From assembly GCA_045545665.1 (NCBI GenBank), contig JAZQBL010000012.1, positions 1-39,110 of the forward strand: DNA of 39,110 nucleotides, in the 5' to 3' direction. Shown in pieces: positions 39,001 through 39,110 of this stretch. The notes below the pieces were generated by a model. That model had not been told where the DNA came from. It searched no databases and saw only the letters and a program-made list of their open reading frames with translations. Position numbers and translations under genes: made by a program. The stretch is from RGIG7213 sp045545665. GTDB lineage: Bacteria; Bacillota; Clostridia; Oscillospirales; CAG-272. Numbering within the stretch: the stretch's first letter is position 1; each line of letters starts with the position of its first letter.

Positions 39001-39110
39001 TAGCCTTCTCCGGCAGGGGAAGGCTTGATAAAAACGAACGGGCGGGAGTTTCCCCCGGTTGAAGTTTGGGGCAATTTTTAACCGAAATATTGGGGTTTAC
39101 TTTTTAATTT
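39001..39110. repeat. Palindromic, possibly interspersed repeat at window end
   Basis: AGCCTTCTCC pairs with GGGGAAGGCT (one G-T) around GGCA at 39001-39024. The following bases (GGGCGGGAGTTTCCCCC) form a second G-rich/C-rich inverted repeat. This GC-rich, palindromic, gene-free sequence is unlike its AT-rich surroundings and resembles short extragenic palindromes common in gut Clostridia. No gene is seen up to the window end. Confidence 0.45.

Overview
The window looks like a chromosomal segment of an anaerobic, low-to-moderate GC Gram-positive bacterium of the class Clostridia, probably an uncultured Oscillospiraceae/Ruminococcus-type gut or rumen organism. The basis is the strong AAGGAGG/GAGGTG-type ribosome binding sites, consensus TTGACA-17-TATAAT promoters, formate-tetrahydrofolate ligase, a SpoIID-domain protein, ClpC, and lipoproteins in place of periplasmic proteins. 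No insertion sequence, phage gene or CRISPR array was seen. Taxonomy is an inference; no search was run.

Layout. (1) 1-1,280: two copies of a 124-bp tandem repeat, then a decayed remnant of capE and capF (UDP-L-FucNAc synthesis) on the minus strand, broken by two nonsense codons, a frameshift and a deletion that joins the two genes. (2) 1,281-13,340, minus strand: an exopolysaccharide/capsule operon read from a consensus promoter at 13,430-13,458. In order of transcription it has a membrane-bound UDP-sugar 4,6-dehydratase, an initiating sugar-phosphate transferase, two GNAT-type acyltransferases, three GT2 glycosyltransferases, a Wzy-like polymerase/ligase, a Wzx-like flippase, a nucleotidyltransferase-fold protein and UDP-glucose dehydrogenase. 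(3) 13,576-20,670: a small membrane protein, a DUF1858 protein, ClpC, a three-gene SpoIID/peptidoglycan-binding cluster, and a divergent racemase plus a short PstS-like protein. (4) 20,686-27,243, minus strand: an operon-like run of SGNH hydrolase, esterase, fhs, tsaE, tsaB, rpiB, ruvX and a winged-helix regulator. (5) 27,339-29,846, plus strand: a complete amino-acid ABC importer. (6) 29,853-31,364, minus strand: a small Cys-rich protein, a class C beta-lactamase-like hydrolase and a tRNA-Lys(TTT) with its own promoter and terminator. (7) 31,500-33,886, plus strand: DAHP synthase and the bifunctional chorismate mutase/prephenate dehydratase. (8) 33,889-36,865, minus strand: phosphohexomutase, a TSCPD protein and a ParB/Noc-like protein. 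(9) 37,017-39,110, plus strand: a DUF218 membrane protein, a structured RNA locus, a Thr/Ala-rich lipoprotein and a terminal palindrome.

The strongest find is the leader of the DAHP synthase-pheA operon. A 27-codon leader peptide with 8 Phe and 4 Tyr codons (31,519-31,602) is followed by an intrinsic terminator. A 16-bp alternative helix pairs the end of the leader ORF with the terminator's 5' arm. This has the full geometry of ribosome-mediated phenylalanine/tyrosine attenuation, a mechanism best known in proteobacteria. The second is an approximately 215-nt independently promoted RNA (37,937-38,157) that folds on paper into a long rod with one large asymmetric bulge, resembling 6S RNA, and ends in a UUCG-looped terminator.
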